64,000 nt of DNA from Paenibacillus sp. MBLB1832 (GTDB lineage Bacteria > Bacillota > Bacilli > Paenibacillales > NBRC-103111). The notes beneath the pieces were generated by a model. The model worked only from the letters and a program-made list of their open reading frames with translations. It was not told the origin of the DNA and searched no databases. The DNA lies in assembly GCF_032271945.1 (NCBI RefSeq), contig NZ_CP130319.1:5041001-5105000 (forward strand). Reading direction: 5' to 3'. Below are positions 52,568 through 63,365 of this stretch, one piece after another (within the stretch, counting starts at the first letter, position 1; each line of letters starts with the position of its first letter). The position numbers and the translations under genes were made by a program.

Positions 52568-53029
52568 CTATTCGAAAAGCCTCTCCAGGAAGCCTTTTTT
52601 TCTTTTGCGGATTTTGCCGTAGCTCTTTACCCTAGAGAATGGCAGCTGCGGTTCTTCTTCCTTGATGGGAGTGTCCGCCTGCATTGTGACGGTACCTGGC
52701 GTTTTCTCAGGCTCCGTGCCGATCTCTTGATGACTTGCTTGTTGATGCACAATAATCGTGTTCACGAGTTGCTCATGCAGTTTATTCTCAAGTTGGTGCC
52801 TGCATAGACGAAGAAACTGTTCCTGCTGCCGATTCTGATATTCAAATTGCTCATGAAGTTGTGACTGTAGCTCCTCGACCTGCTTCGTTAGAAGCAGAAC
52901 AGCCTCACGCAAAGCATCCAGATCCTGCTCCCCAGGCCGCTCATTGCGTCCAAGTTCGTCTGAAAACTCCTCATTCACCGCTAGCAATACCTGCATTTCC
53001 GCTGGTGTCAAGAATTCTTCCTTCTTCAT
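52568..53029 (-). CDS. Coiled-coil protein of unknown function
   Basis: 153-aa hydrophilic protein: MKKEEFLTPAEMQVLLAVNE at the start, a coiled coil over about residues 35-95 (LREAVLLLTKQVEELQSQLH), then a Pro/Glu/Thr-rich linker and a basic tail (SYGKIRKRKKGFLERLF). GGAGG before the ATG at 53029 sets the start. No family recognised with confidence; it recalls small proteins with a truncated HTH start, but I will not assign a role. Confidence 0.6.
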   Translation of the reverse strand: MKKEEFLTPAEMQVLLAVNEEFSDELGRNERPGEQDLDALREAVLLLTKQVEELQSQLHEQFEYQNRQQEQFLRLCRHQLENKLHEQLVNTIIVHQQASHQEIGTEPEKTPGTVTMQADTPIKEEEPQLPFSRVKSYGKIRKRKKGFLERLFE

Positions 53030-53217
53030 GCGCTTTCCTCCATCCCGTACATCTTGATGTCCATACTTGGACACCCGTTTCTCTTATTGTACATGAGAAT
53101 TGGGAAATGTTCACGTTTATCTACGGCTTGCTGTATGGAGAACCATTTATGTATCATTCTGACCGCTGCTGGGAATCTTATCTTTGTCCTTAAAGTCATA
53201 ATCTGGGAGGTGTAACG

Positions 53218-53433
53218 ATGTCTGACCAACAATCCCCACAACAAGAAGCAGAAGTAGAAGCCCATAATGCCGTTGCTGATGCATTAAGTAATTTAAATCA
53301 AGCACAATCTGTGAGTACGAACAGAAGACAGGCCATTCAGAATGCGCAGGAACAATTAGATCAAGCCCATGCACAATTAGCTGAAGCACGGACGACACAA
53401 TCTGGCAGCACTGATGAAGATAATCTCATGTAA
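53218..53433 (+). CDS. Small Gln/Ala-rich coiled-coil protein
   Basis: 71-aa protein with one long amphipathic helix (NAVADALSNLNQAQSVSTNR, AIQNAQEQLDQAHAQLAEA) and polar ends. GGGAGGTG gives a strong SD, so it is likely translated. Monocistronic. Small Gln-rich proteins like this are frequent in spore-formers but no function is known to me. Confidence 0.6.
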   Translation: MSDQQSPQQEAEVEAHNAVADALSNLNQAQSVSTNRRQAIQNAQEQLDQAHAQLAEARTTQSGSTDEDNLM

Positions 53434-53486
53434 TCACACACGATATCCTTCAAGGGATATTGATGCCTGAGTAGTACCGTAAAAAG

Positions 53487-53525
53487 AAAAAAACTGCCTG
53501 CAGGTAACCTCTACCTGCAAGCAGT
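53487..53525 (-). terminator. gltBD terminator
   Basis: Minus strand ACTGCTTGCAGGTA, loop GAGGT, TACCTGCAGGCAGT, then TTTTTTTC. Confidence 0.9.
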
Positions 53526-53535
53526 CCATACAAAC

Positions 53536-55020
53536 CTATGGTAAATTCGATGATCCCATCAAGAAACGATCCACTTCACGCGCAACCGCGCGGCCTTCGT
53601 TGATCGCCCACACGACGAGACTTTGGCCGCGGCGCATGTCGCCAGCAGCGAACACGCCTTCCACGTTCGTCGCGAACTTGCCGTACTCCGCCTTCGCGTT
53701 GGAGCGCTCGTCTTTCACGACGCCTAGCTGATCCAGCACGGTGTTCTCCGGTCCTGTGAAGCCCATCGCAATCAGCACTAGCTGGGCAGGATACACCTTC
53801 TCGCTGCCTGGCACTTCAACAGGCACGAATGCGCCTTTGTCATTCTTTTGCCACTCGATCAGAACGGTATGCAGTTCTTTCAAGTTGCCGTTCTCATCGC
53901 CCACGAATTTCTTCGTGTTGATCAAGTATGTGCGCGGATCCTCACCTTGCACAGCTGCCGCCTCTTGCTGTCCGTAGTCCACCTTCAGTACCTTCGGCCA
54001 TTCCGGCCATGGGTTGTTCGCTGGACGCGTCTCCGGCGACTTCGGCATGATCTCGAACTGCGTCACGCTCTTGCACTTATGGCGCAAGGAGGTGCCTACG
54101 CAGTCCGTTCCCGTATCACCGCCGCCGATGACGATAACATCCTTGCCTTCAGCGGAGATGAACTCCCCGTCTGCATGTTCAGAGTCAAGGAGGCTCTTCG
54201 TGTTCTTGCTCAGGAACTCCATCGCCAGATGCACGCCGCCTAGCTCGCGTCCTTCAATCGGCAAGTCGCGACCCTTCGTAGCTCCGCCGCACAGTACGAT
54301 CGCATCGAACTCCTCTTGCAGCTTCTCAATCGGGTAGTTCACGCCAACATGAGCGCCAGTGACGAAAGCTACGCCTTCCGCTTCCAACAAATCTACACGA
54401 CGCTGTACATACTTCTTATCAAGCTTCATGTTCGGGATCCCGTACATTAGCAAGCCGCCTACGCGATCTGCACGTTCAAACACGGTCACCCAATGCCCAG
54501 CTTTATTCAACTGTGCCGCTGCCGCAAGTCCGGATGGACCCGACCCGACAACCGCGACTTTCTTGCCTGTACGCGTCTCCGGCGGTTCTGGTTTGATCCA
54601 GCCTTCGCTGAAGCCTTTGTCGATGATCGCTTTCTCAATGCTTTTGATCGTAACCGGTGTGTCCTTCAGACCCACGGTACAAGAACCCTCACAAGGCGCC
54701 GGACAGACACGGCCTGTGAATTCCGGGAAGTTATTCGTCTTGTGAAGACGATCGAGTGCTTCGCGCCATTGACCGCGATATACAAGATCATTCCACTCGG
54801 GAATCAGATTATTGACTGGGCAGCCAGCGGCCATGCCGCTGATTAACGCCCCAGTGTGACAGAAAGGAATCCCGCAATCCATACAACGCGAACCTTGCGT
54901 TTGTAATTTATCATCAGTCAGCGGTGTCGCGAACTCTTTCCAATGGCCGATACGGACCAGCGGAGAAGCTTCGGATGCCACTTCACGAGCATGTTCTATA
55001 AAACCGGTCGGTTTACCCAT
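53536..55020 (-). CDS. gltD: Glutamate synthase small (beta) subunit
   Basis: 494-aa NADPH-dependent flavoprotein that feeds electrons to GltB. N-terminal cysteine clusters for Fe-[13 protein letters not shown] and [14 protein letters not shown]-binding [25 protein letters not shown]-binding [19 protein letters not shown], and C-terminal [27 protein letters not shown] before the ATG; it starts 21 bp after the gltB stop in the same operon. Normal length. Confidence 0.97.
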   Translation of the reverse strand: MGKPTGFIEHAREVASEASPLVRIGHWKEFATPLTDDKLQTQGSRCMDCGIPFCHTGALISGMAAGCPVNNLIPEWNDLVYRGQWREALDRLHKTNNFPEFTGRVCPAPCEGSCTVGLKDTPVTIKSIEKAIIDKGFSEGWIKPEPPETRTGKKVAVVGSGPSGLAAAAQLNKAGHWVTVFERADRVGGLLMYGIPNMKLDKKYVQRRVDLLEAEGVAFVTGAHVGVNYPIEKLQEEFDAIVLCGGATKGRDLPIEGRELGGVHLAMEFLSKNTKSLLDSEHADGEFISAEGKDVIVIGGGDTGTDCVGTSLRHKCKSVTQFEIMPKSPETRPANNPWPEWPKVLKVDYGQQEAAAVQGEDPRTYLINTKKFVGDENGNLKELHTVLIEWQKNDKGAFVPVEVPGSEKVYPAQLVLIAMGFTGPENTVLDQLGVVKDERSNAKAEYGKFATNVEGVFAAGDMRRGQSLVVWAINEGRAVAREVDRFLMGSSNLP

Positions 55021-55041
55021 CTACGTTTAATCCCTCCTGAA

Positions 55042-58000
55042 TTAGTTTCCGCCAACGCGGGAAACATCTCTCATATTCGCCTCGAAAGCAACCATGATCG
55101 CTTCTTGCTGGCTAAGTCCTGAGCGTTTCACCTTCTCGATGGCATCAAACATCCGTTTGTAGTCCTTCGGAATAACTTTCACGAACTTCCAAACGTACTC
55201 ATCCCAGTGCTGAATAACTCGGTGGGCAACGCCGCTATCCGTAAATGTGGCATGATGCTGGATCATCGTTTTCACTTCATTCATTTCATACGTTTCTTCC
55301 AGCTGCTCTAGGTAAACCATTTCTTTGTTCACTTTGTTCTGGAAATCGCCCTTCTCATCCAGGACGTAGGCAATACCGCCAGACATCCCTGCCGCGAAAT
55401 TGCGCCCTGTCGAACCAAGAACAACAACGCGGCCTCCTGTCATGTATTCACAGCCATGGTCACCTACACCCTCAACGACTGCGCGCACACCGCTGTTTCT
55501 TACGCAGAAGCGTTCGCCCGCAATCCCGCGGATGTAAGCATCCCCGTCCGTTGCGCCATAGAAGGCTGTATTCCCGATAATTACGTTCTCTTCTGGAACA
55601 AAAGAGGACTTCGTCGACGGGAAAATGACCAGCTTACCGCCGGATAATCCTTTGCCTACATAGTCATTGGCATCGCCTTCGAGGGAAAGCGTCATCCCTT
55701 TCGGTATGAAAGCGCCAAAGCTCTGACCAGCGGAGCCTTCAAAATGAAGGCGGATCGTATCGTGCGGCAATCCTTCCACGCCATGACGGCGTGTCACTTC
55801 ACTGCCTACGATCGTTCCGACAACACGGTTCACGTTCGTAATTGGCAGAAACGCGTGAACGTGCGCTTTGCGTTCAATCGCTGGCTCACAAATCGTGAGC
55901 AGCTTCGTCACATCCAGGGAGCGATCCAAGCCGTGATCCTGCTCCATTTGGCAGAAACGGCCAACGTCCTCGCCCACCTCTGGTTGATGCAGAAGCGGCG
56001 AAAGATCGACGCCTTTGGCTTTCCAATGCGCAACCGCTTGTTTGGACTCGAGAATATCGGTACGTCCAACCATTTCCTCGATCGTGCGGAAGCCAAGCTC
56101 TGCCATCATTTCACGCACATCGTTCGCGATGAAGGTCATGAAGTTCACAACATGCTGCGGATCTCCAGCAAATTTCTTGCGCAGCTCTGGATTTTGTGTA
56201 GCGACCCCAACCGGACACGTGTCCAGATGGCAGACGCGCATCATCACGCAGCCAATGGTGATCAATGGAGTCGTGGCGAAGCCAAACTCTTCGGCACCGA
56301 GCAAGGCAGCTACGACAACGTCGCGCCCTGTCATCAGCTTGCCGTCCGTCTCGACGACAATACGGCTGCGCAGGTTGTTGAGCACGAGTGTCTGATGCGT
56401 CTCCGCCAGACCGAGCTCCCACGGCAGTCCCGCGTGACGAATACTCGTCTGCGGCGACGCGCCTGTTCCTCCGTCGTAGCCGGAGATGAGGACGACGTCC
56501 GCTTTCCCTTTCGCTACGCCGGCAGCGATCGTACCTACGCCGACCTCGGATACCAGCTTCACAGAGATCCGTGCGCGCGGGTTGGCATTCTTGAGATCGT
56601 GGATCAGCTCTGCGAGATCCTCGATCGAATAAATATCATGATGCGGCGGCGGCGAAATCAAGCCTACGCCTGGCGTTACGCCGCGAACCTCAGCCACCCA
56701 AGGGTACACCTTGGTGCCTGGGAGCTGACCGCCCTCGCCTGGCTTCGCGCCCTGCGCCATCTTGATCTGAATCTCGTCCGCGTTGACGAGATAGTGGCTT
56801 GTGACGCCGAAGCGGCCGGACGCCACCTGCTTGATCGCGCTGCGGCGAAGATCGCCGTTCGCGTCAGGCGTGAAACGCTCCGCATGCTCGCCGCCTTCGC
56901 CAGTATTGCTCTTGCCGCCGATGCGATTCATCGCGATCGCGATGGTTTCGTGCGCTTCTTTGGAGATGGAGCCGTAGGACATGGCTCCCGTCTTGAAGCG
57001 CTTGAAGATCGATTCGATCGGCTCGACTTCTTCGATCGGAATTGGGGTGCGCCCTGCTTTGAAGCTCAGCAAGCCGCGCAATGCCATATATTTCTCATCT
57101 TCACGTTTGATGAGCTTACTAAAGTTCTTATACATCGCATAGTTATTCGTACGAACAGCAGTCTGAAGCGCATGCACCGTTTCCGGCGTGTAGAGGTGAT
57201 CCTCACCATCTCTGCGCCATTGCAAGTCGCCGCCTGTATCCAGCACGCGATCGCGTCCTTCTTGCTCGGAGAACGCACGGCTGTGACGAATAACCGCTTC
57301 CTGTGCAACGACATCAAGACCAATACCGCCAACTGGCGTGTACGTCCAAGTGAAGTACTTGTCAACAAGCTCCTGGTTTAACCCGATAGCTTCAAAAATT
57401 TGCGCTCCGCGATAACTCTGAATGGTCGAAATCCCCATTTTCGCTAATACTTTTACTACACCCTTTGTTACTGCCTTGATGTAGTTATAGGTCGCTTTCT
57501 CATGATCGACGCCAACAAGCTGCTTGCGCTGAATCATATCGTCTAGCGTTTCCAAAGCTAAGTACGGGTTGATAGCGCCTGCTCCATAACCGAGCAATAA
57601 AGCAAAGTGATGCACTTCACGCGGTTCACCCGACTCCACAAGCAAGCTGACTTTCGTACGTGTGCCTTCGCGAATCAAATGATGGTGCAAGCCAGACGTA
57701 GCCAGCAGCGCTGGAATCGGTGCCTTGACACTGTCTACGCCACGGTCGGACAGAATCAGCAGCGTAGCGCCATCCACGATAGCCTGATCGGCAGCCGCAT
57801 ACAGCGTTTGCATCGCGCTCTCTAACCCTGCCGTCCCTTGTGCTGCTTCGAACAATGTTGGCAACGTTACCGTCTTGAAGCCATCGCGCTGAATATGTCG
57901 CAGCTTCGCCAGCTCTTCATTCGAGAGGAATGGCGATTTCAAGCGGATTTGGCGGCAACTTTCTGGTTCCGGCTTAATCAAGTTGCGCTCAGGCCCAATC

Positions 58001-59634
58001 GTGGTGCCTTGCGCCGTAATAATTTCTTCAAAGTTCGCATCAATTGGCGGGTTCGTTACTTGTGCGAATAGTTGTTTGAAATAGTTATAGAGCAGCTGCG
58101 GACGGTCTGAAAGCACCGCAAGCGGAGCATCCGTACCCATGGAACCGATCGGATCTACACCTGTTTTGCCCATAGGCTCAAGGGTCTTGCGCAGTTGCTC
58201 GAACGTGTAACCAAACGCTTGCTGACGCTGAAGAATCGTGTCATGATCAGAACCAAGCACGAGAGGCGCATCCTCCAGATCCTCTAAGGAAATGAGGTGC
58301 TCATTCAACCAATCCCGATACGGCTGTTCGCTCGCAATACTGCTTTTGATCTCTTCATCGGTCACGATGCGGCCTTCTACGGTATCTACAAGCAGCATAC
58401 GTCCTGGTCTTAAACGGTCTTTATACAAAATACGCTCAGGCTCGATATCAAGCACGCCGACTTCTGATGCAAGGACGATCAAATCGTCCGTTGTCACATA
58501 GTAACGCGAAGGACGAAGCCCGTTGCGATCCAGAATCGCGCCAATTTGACTGCCATCTGTGAAAGCGATCGCTGCAGGTCCATCCCACGGCTCCATCAGT
58601 GTACTGTGATACTCGTAGAACGCCTTCTTCTCATCATCCATGCCTTCGTGCTTAGACCAAGGCTCAGGTACCATCATCATCGCGGCATGCGGCAGCGAAC
58701 GGCCAGAGAGCATCAGGAACTCAAGTGTATTGTCAAACATTTGGGAGTCGGAACCATCGGTATCAATGACAGGAAGAATGCGTTTGAAATCGTCGCCAAA
58801 TACATCGGTCTCACACATCGCTTGGCGCGCGTGCATCCAGTTTACATTCCCGCGGAGGGTATTAATTTCACCATTGTGAATCAAATAACGGTACGGGTGC
58901 GCACGTTCCCAGCTCGGGAAGGTGTTCGTACTGAAACGGGAGTGAACAAGCGCAAGCGCCGAATCGACCTTCTCGTCTTGAAGCTCCACGTAATAGTTAT
59001 CTACTTGCTCAGGCGTCAACATGCCTTTATAAACGATCGTTCTGCTAGACAAGCTAGAATAGTAAAATTGCGATTCCGCATGGGATAATTTGATAGCGTT
59101 TTCAGAGAGCTTGCGAATGATATACAACTTGCGCTCAAAATCCAAATTGGACGAAATATCTGCGCTTTGGCCAATAAATACCTGACGTACATAAGGCTCT
59201 GCGGATTTCGCAGATTCTCCCAGTGAACTATTGTCCGTTGGTACGGTTCTCCATCCAAGGAACTGTTGTCCTTCTTGTCTGACAATTCGCTCAATCGTGC
59301 TTTCGCAGGCTTGACGCGCTTCCAAATCCTGAGGCAAATACACCATACCTACACCATAGCTGCCTGAACTTGGAAGCTTAATGTTCTCTTGCTCACAAGC
59401 AGATTGGAAATACGTATCCGGAATTTGCATCAAAATACCTGCGCCATCCCCCGTATTCTGCTCACAGCCTTGGCCGCCGCGATGATCCAAATTGCAAAGT
59501 ACACGAAGCGCTTGCTTGACGATGGCATGTGATTTGACACCCTTGATGTTGGCCACAAAGCCAATCCCACAAGCATCATGCTCATTCCTCGGATCGTACA
59601 ATCCCTGTTTGGGAGGTAATCCTTTAATAGTCAT
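55042..59634 (-). CDS. gltB: Glutamate synthase large (alpha) subunit
   Basis: 1530-aa enzyme making two glutamates from glutamine and 2-oxoglutarate. The class-II amidotransferase nucleophile is Cys22 in EHDACGIGF, so a 21-residue propeptide must be cut off. Then the central domain, the FMN/synthase barrel ([38 protein letters not shown]), the 3Fe-4S cysteines in [20 protein letters not shown], and the GXGXG beta-helix at the C-terminus. AAAGG nine bases before the ATG at 59634 excludes seven extra codons. Operon with gltD. Confidence 0.98.
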   Translation of the reverse strand: MTIKGLPPKQGLYDPRNEHDACGIGFVANIKGVKSHAIVKQALRVLCNLDHRGGQGCEQNTGDGAGILMQIPDTYFQSACEQENIKLPSSGSYGVGMVYLPQDLEARQACESTIERIVRQEGQQFLGWRTVPTDNSSLGESAKSAEPYVRQVFIGQSADISSNLDFERKLYIIRKLSENAIKLSHAESQFYYSSLSSRTIVYKGMLTPEQVDNYYVELQDEKVDSALALVHSRFSTNTFPSWERAHPYRYLIHNGEINTLRGNVNWMHARQAMCETDVFGDDFKRILPVIDTDGSDSQMFDNTLEFLMLSGRSLPHAAMMMVPEPWSKHEGMDDEKKAFYEYHSTLMEPWDGPAAIAFTDGSQIGAILDRNGLRPSRYYVTTDDLIVLASEVGVLDIEPERILYKDRLRPGRMLLVDTVEGRIVTDEEIKSSIASEQPYRDWLNEHLISLEDLEDAPLVLGSDHDTILQRQQAFGYTFEQLRKTLEPMGKTGVDPIGSMGTDAPLAVLSDRPQLLYNYFKQLFAQVTNPPIDANFEEIITAQGTTIGPERNLIKPEPESCRQIRLKSPFLSNEELAKLRHIQRDGFKTVTLPTLFEAAQGTAGLESAMQTLYAAADQAIVDGATLLILSDRGVDSVKAPIPALLATSGLHHHLIREGTRTKVSLLVESGEPREVHHFALLLGYGAGAINPYLALETLDDMIQRKQLVGVDHEKATYNYIKAVTKGVVKVLAKMGISTIQSYRGAQIFEAIGLNQELVDKYFTWTYTPVGGIGLDVVAQEAVIRHSRAFSEQEGRDRVLDTGGDLQWRRDGEDHLYTPETVHALQTAVRTNNYAMYKNFSKLIKREDEKYMALRGLLSFKAGRTPIPIEEVEPIESIFKRFKTGAMSYGSISKEAHETIAIAMNRIGGKSNTGEGGEHAERFTPDANGDLRRSAIKQVASGRFGVTSHYLVNADEIQIKMAQGAKPGEGGQLPGTKVYPWVAEVRGVTPGVGLISPPPHHDIYSIEDLAELIHDLKNANPRARISVKLVSEVGVGTIAAGVAKGKADVVLISGYDGGTGASPQTSIRHAGLPWELGLAETHQTLVLNNLRSRIVVETDGKLMTGRDVVVAALLGAEEFGFATTPLITIGCVMMRVCHLDTCPVGVATQNPELRKKFAGDPQHVVNFMTFIANDVREMMAELGFRTIEEMVGRTDILESKQAVAHWKAKGVDLSPLLHQPEVGEDVGRFCQMEQDHGLDRSLDVTKLLTICEPAIERKAHVHAFLPITNVNRVVGTIVGSEVTRRHGVEGLPHDTIRLHFEGSAGQSFGAFIPKGMTLSLEGDANDYVGKGLSGGKLVIFPSTKSSFVPEENVIIGNTAFYGATDGDAYIRGIAGERFCVRNSGVRAVVEGVGDHGCEYMTGGRVVVLGSTGRNFAAGMSGGIAYVLDEKGDFQNKVNKEMVYLEQLEETYEMNEVKTMIQHHATFTDSGVAHRVIQHWDEYVWKFVKVIPKDYKRMFDAIEKVKRSGLSQQEAIMVAFEANMRDVSRVGGN

Positions 59635-59691
59635 GTTGTGCAACCTTTCTTCCAATTAAGTAGAGGAAATATTCTCAATATTTTTTATATT

Positions 59692-59720
59692 ATATTAACA
59701 CTTGGTTATCTAATGTTCAA
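59692..59720 (-). promoter_or_regulatory. Candidate sigma-A promoter of gltBD
   Basis: Minus strand TTGAAC, 17 bp, TAATAT in an A+T-rich stretch about 60 bp before gltB. No clear GltC-type operator was recognised. The adjacent gap to 59926 holds nothing else identifiable. Confidence 0.5.
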
Positions 59721-59926
59721 TTTAAAAATATTTATATTGAAAAGGGTTTCATTTTAATAGAATCGCGGTTAAACGCATATTGTAAAGGCACCTTATATGA
59801 TATCATTTCCTATATAAGGCATACTCCGTACGCATGTGATAGCGAACTTTCCATGTTTCATGCTATGATAGCTAATACCGCTGCAAGAACTAACATCCAG
59901 ATTCCACATCTTAGGAGGATCTCTGT

Positions 59927-60904
59927 TTGAGTATACAGCATACTTTTGGGGGCGGCAGGATCACGGAGCCTCTTTATCAATGGCACCTTGAAGCCCATCC
60001 GGTCGAAATTGAGCTATTCCGCTCTAAGCCGGTGCGCCGCTTGAAGTTTTTACATCATTTTGGCGCTTCAGCGCTGTTCTCACCACTTACACATTCACGA
60101 TTTGAACATACGGTAGGCGTTTGGTCACTCATGGCCCACTTTTGCCCAGAGGATCTTCATCTGCGCATCGCGGCATTACTCCATGATATCGGCCATCTGC
60201 CTTTCTCCCATGCAGTTGAGCGCACACTGGGATACAATCATCACCGCCAGACGGAGCAATTAATCGGAGAGGGCGTTATCGCCGATATCCTCATGGAGCA
60301 TGGTATTTCGCCGCGGTCCATCGTGGAGCTGTTGAAACAAGAAACACCGCTCACGAACCCTACGGCCATTCTAGGCCTCGATCATCTAGACAGCTTCCTG
60401 AGAGATACGTATTATGCAGGCAAACAGCTGTTACCGCCCGCTGAACTTGTCAAAGGATTGCGTCTGCGCGGACCGTACTTGGAAGGCGATGAAACTACGG
60501 CCCTCGCGTTGATCGATACGATCGTCGAAGAGCACCGACTTATCCTTGATCCGCATTTCCTTGCGATGGATGCACTGCTGGCGAAAGCCACAGCCCATCA
60601 TTGTGAGTCCACACCTGGGATGAAAGAGCGTATCCCTTCTCTAATGGATCACGAATTGATTCAAGAGCTGCTCCAGAGCCAAAATGCGGTTGCCAGAGAA
60701 ACGATACAGGTGCTCATGTATGAGCCGCATCGGATTCAGATCAAGCAAGAGCCTGTGCCAGGCAGCATTGAGGTCAAGATTGGCAAGGTGTACAAAAAAC
60801 AACCGCTGATCGGCGACAAACCCGCCACAGAGGTGAACTTCCAGGCAGCCGTTAAGCTGGCAGAGCTGGATAGTATGGCTGCTACTTATTTTTTCACCAT
60901 ATAA
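59927..60904 (+). CDS. HD-domain phosphohydrolase-like protein
   Basis: 325-aa HD-superfamily protein resembling SAMHD1/YdhJ-type dNTP hydrolases. Metal-binding residues: HSRFEHTVGVWSLM (first His), AALLHDIGHLPFSHAVE (HD doublet) and LGLDHLDSFLRDTYYAG (late Asp). AGGAGGATCTCTGT leads to a TTG start at 59927. It is upstream of thymidine kinase, so a nucleotide-pool role is possible. Substrate unproven. Confidence 0.88.
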   Translation: MSIQHTFGGGRITEPLYQWHLEAHPVEIELFRSKPVRRLKFLHHFGASALFSPLTHSRFEHTVGVWSLMAHFCPEDLHLRIAALLHDIGHLPFSHAVERTLGYNHHRQTEQLIGEGVIADILMEHGISPRSIVELLKQETPLTNPTAILGLDHLDSFLRDTYYAGKQLLPPAELVKGLRLRGPYLEGDETTALALIDTIVEEHRLILDPHFLAMDALLAKATAHHCESTPGMKERIPSLMDHELIQELLQSQNAVARETIQVLMYEPHRIQIKQEPVPGSIEVKIGKVYKKQPLIGDKPATEVNFQAAVKLAELDSMAATYFFTI

Positions 60905-60958
60905 TCATCCATTTATTAAATTAACTCATCATACATCGGCAGAAGGGACTGGCCCAGC

Positions 60959-61531
60959 TTGGCAAAATTGTATTTCCGTTATGGCACGATGAACAGCGGT
61001 AAATCCATTGAGGTTTTACGCGTTGCTCATAACTATGAGGAGCAAGGCAAAAAAGTGCTTCTCCTCACTTCCGTCATGGACGATCGCTTCGGCGTTGGCA
61101 AAGTCGCTTCACGCATTGGCATGCAAAAAGGGGCCATCGTCGTCGATGAGCACCTGAATATGATAGCTCTCGCTGAGGCGGAGCGGCCGCATTGTATTTT
61201 GGTCGATGAAGCACAGTTCTTAAATAAAGCTCAAATCGCTCAATTAATAGAAGTGGTCGATGAGTTGGACATTCCCGTCATTGCCTACGGGCTTCGCGCG
61301 GATTTCATGGGACAATTGTTCGAGGGCAGCAATGCACTTCTGGCTGTCGCGGATACGATTGAGGAAATTAAAACCGTTTGCTGGTATTGTACGAAAAAAG
61401 CCATCATGAACATGCGCTGCAAAGATGGCACGCCGATTTTCCACGGTGAGCAGATTCAAATTGGCGGGAATGAAAGCTACGTTCCAGTGTGTCGCAAATG
61501 TTATGCATCCAATAAAAAAGCCGCCCTATAG
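60959..61531 (+). CDS. tdk: Thymidine kinase (type II)
   Basis: 190-aa salvage enzyme phosphorylating thymidine. Walker A FRYGTMNSGKSIEVL at the N-terminus, Walker B CILVDEAQFLNKAQ, lasso region with zinc cysteines CWYCTKK and CRKCYAS, and GLRADFMGQLFEGS. The start is TTG at 60959 after AAGGGA. 54 bp after the HD gene. Confidence 0.96.
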   Translation: MAKLYFRYGTMNSGKSIEVLRVAHNYEEQGKKVLLLTSVMDDRFGVGKVASRIGMQKGAIVVDEHLNMIALAEAERPHCILVDEAQFLNKAQIAQLIEVVDELDIPVIAYGLRADFMGQLFEGSNALLAVADTIEEIKTVCWYCTKKAIMNMRCKDGTPIFHGEQIQIGGNESYVPVCRKCYASNKKAAL

Positions 61532-61584
61532 AGAAGCGGATATACACATTTAAAAAAGAGTGGTCTTAAAGAAAGGTGAGTTCC

Positions 61585-62763
61585 TTGCGTAAAAAACGGA
61601 TTTTGCTCTTATCTGAGGGCTTCGGGAAAGGTCATACACAAGCCGCGCATGCGCTGTCCACCCAGCTCAGGCAATCGTCCGCTGGCATTATTACACGCGT
61701 GATTGAGCTTGGTGCTTTTTTGCACCCTACCCTAGCGCCTTGGGTCTTCTCGGCATACCGCCGCACGGTGACTTCACAACCTAGACTCTATGGTATGCTC
61801 TACCGCAATCAGTACGATAAACGGCCGGGACGCGTAGCGAGCCTTGTGCTGCATCGTATTTTTTACTCGCAGACGAAAGCCATCATTAAGCAATTGAAGC
61901 CAGATTTGATCGTGTGTACGCACCCTTTTCCGAGTATCATTGTTTCTAGGCTAAAACGTGCGGGACTCAATGTGCCGCTGTTCACGGTCATTACGGATTA
62001 CGATGTGCATGGGACTTGGCTAGAATCGGCCGTAGATAAATATCTCGTCTCTACTCCTCTTGTCAAGGATCGCCTGCTGACGTGCGGAGTGCCTGAGAAA
62101 CGGATTGAAGTCACGGGTATTCCTGTTCATCCTAATTTCCGTAAAGCGCACAGCAAAGAGCTCATTCGCCAAGAATTCGGCCTAAAGGCAATGCCAACGG
62201 TGATGGTGATGGGCGGCGGATGGGGCGTTTTTAAAAAGGAAGAAAAAGAAGAACTACTGACCTATTTGGCAAGTTGGAGCAAAGACATTCAACTGCTGAT
62301 TTGTTTAGGCACCAATGAGAAAGCGCGCCGCCAGCTATTGGAAGAGGAAGCTTTCCAGCATCCAAACATTCATCTCATCGGCTATACGCGCGAGATAAGC
62401 AAGTTAATGGATATTTCCGATCTGCTGATCACGAAGCCAGGCGGTATGACATGTACCGAGGCTATGGCTAAGGGCATTCCGATGCTGTTTTACAGTCCGA
62501 TTCCTGGGCAGGAAGAACACAACTGCACCTACTTCCAAGAACATGGCTACGGACAGCGGATCACGTCCCTCGACATGATTGACCATTGGTTCAAGCTGCT
62601 GCTGGAGAACTATCCCGAACTGGCGAAGCGCAGAACGGATATTCGGGAAGGGCATAATGAGGATGAACAGAGCTGTACGTTTGCGATTCTAGATTACCTG
62701 GCGCAATCAGACAAGCGTTCCTATATTCAGGCATCATCAAAAACACCACTCATACAATGGTAA
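61585..62763 (+). CDS. MGDG-synthase-type glycosyltransferase (GT28-like)
   Basis: About 392-aa GT-B transferase related to UgtP and monogalactosyldiacylglycerol synthases. N-terminal LLLSEGFGKGHTQAAHAL, DLIVCTHPFPSIIVSRLKRA and the C-terminal donor domain MVMGGGWGVFKKEEKEEL and LITKPGGMTCTEAMAKGIPM. Such enzymes glucosylate diacylglycerol for glycolipids that anchor lipoteichoic acid. AAAGGTGAG leads to a TTG at 61585 (a GTG lies three codons earlier). Third gene in a row with a TTG start. Confidence 0.88.
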   Translation: MRKKRILLLSEGFGKGHTQAAHALSTQLRQSSAGIITRVIELGAFLHPTLAPWVFSAYRRTVTSQPRLYGMLYRNQYDKRPGRVASLVLHRIFYSQTKAIIKQLKPDLIVCTHPFPSIIVSRLKRAGLNVPLFTVITDYDVHGTWLESAVDKYLVSTPLVKDRLLTCGVPEKRIEVTGIPVHPNFRKAHSKELIRQEFGLKAMPTVMVMGGGWGVFKKEEKEELLTYLASWSKDIQLLICLGTNEKARRQLLEEEAFQHPNIHLIGYTREISKLMDISDLLITKPGGMTCTEAMAKGIPMLFYSPIPGQEEHNCTYFQEHGYGQRITSLDMIDHWFKLLLENYPELAKRRTDIREGHNEDEQSCTFAILDYLAQSDKRSYIQASSKTPLIQW

Positions 62764-62792
62764 TATCCATTGGGTGAGGCGGTGTTTTTCTT

Positions 62793-63293
62793 ATGAATCC
62801 CCTACACAAGTTCGGTAAACAAGCGATCTTCAGCTACCTTGTGATCTGGTTCGTCGGCAGCTTGTGGATGATGGCGGTGCTCGGAAGCGGCTCGTATCAG
62901 CAGAAAGTGATGGGGGTCGACTTTGCGCTCTATCATGAATACGCAAGCTTCGGATTCGCCGGTGCGCTGGGCGGCGCGCTATATGGGCTTCGCATGTTTC
63001 ACGAGCATTACCAAGAGCTGACCACACAGTGGATCTATTGGTATCTCATGCGGCCGGTTCTCTGCTTCGGCTCCGCGATCATCACGATCATTCTATTCGA
63101 GAGCGGGATCATGCTGCTGCAAGTCGCAGACTCGATGTCGGCGCGAATCAGCATCGCATTTCTTACAGGCTACGGTTACGGCAAGTTCATGGAGAAGCTG
63201 AGGGATCTCACCACGACGTTCTTCAACGGGAAGAACACGAACGGTACGAACGGGAACGGCGGCGGCGGGAGTGGCGGGGATACGCCGAAGTGA
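62793..63293 (+). CDS. YqhR-like membrane protein, unknown function
   Basis: 166-aa protein with four membrane helices (AIFSYLVIWFVGSLWMMAVL; YASFGFAGALGGALYGLRMF; YLMRPVLCFGSAIITIILFE; ISIAFLTGYGYGKFM) and a Gly/Asn-rich tail. GAGGCGGTG precedes the ATG. Close behind the glycosyltransferase gene. Size and topology recall YqhR of Bacillus, but this match is not certain. Confidence 0.65.
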   Translation: MNPLHKFGKQAIFSYLVIWFVGSLWMMAVLGSGSYQQKVMGVDFALYHEYASFGFAGALGGALYGLRMFHEHYQELTTQWIYWYLMRPVLCFGSAIITIILFESGIMLLQVADSMSARISIAFLTGYGYGKFMEKLRDLTTTFFNGKNTNGTNGNGGGGSGGDTPK

Positions 63294-63330
63294 GGGCGTG
63301 CGGCGTCCCACCGGCCGCCGCACAAACAAA

Positions 63331-63362
63331 GGACACCGCGGGCGAAGCGCCTCGCGGTGTCC
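63331..63362. terminator. Hairpin terminator between convergent genes
   Basis: GGACACCGCG pairs with CGCGGTGTCC (63331-63340/63353-63362). On the minus strand it is followed by TTTGTTTG. Confidence 0.7.
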
Positions 63363-63365
63363 TCT

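Noticed and set aside
55744..57381. 545-codon open frame antisense to gltB
   Set aside because: It lies wholly within gltB, has an Arg/His-rich unnatural composition and no recognisable domain; a shadow of the conserved gene.
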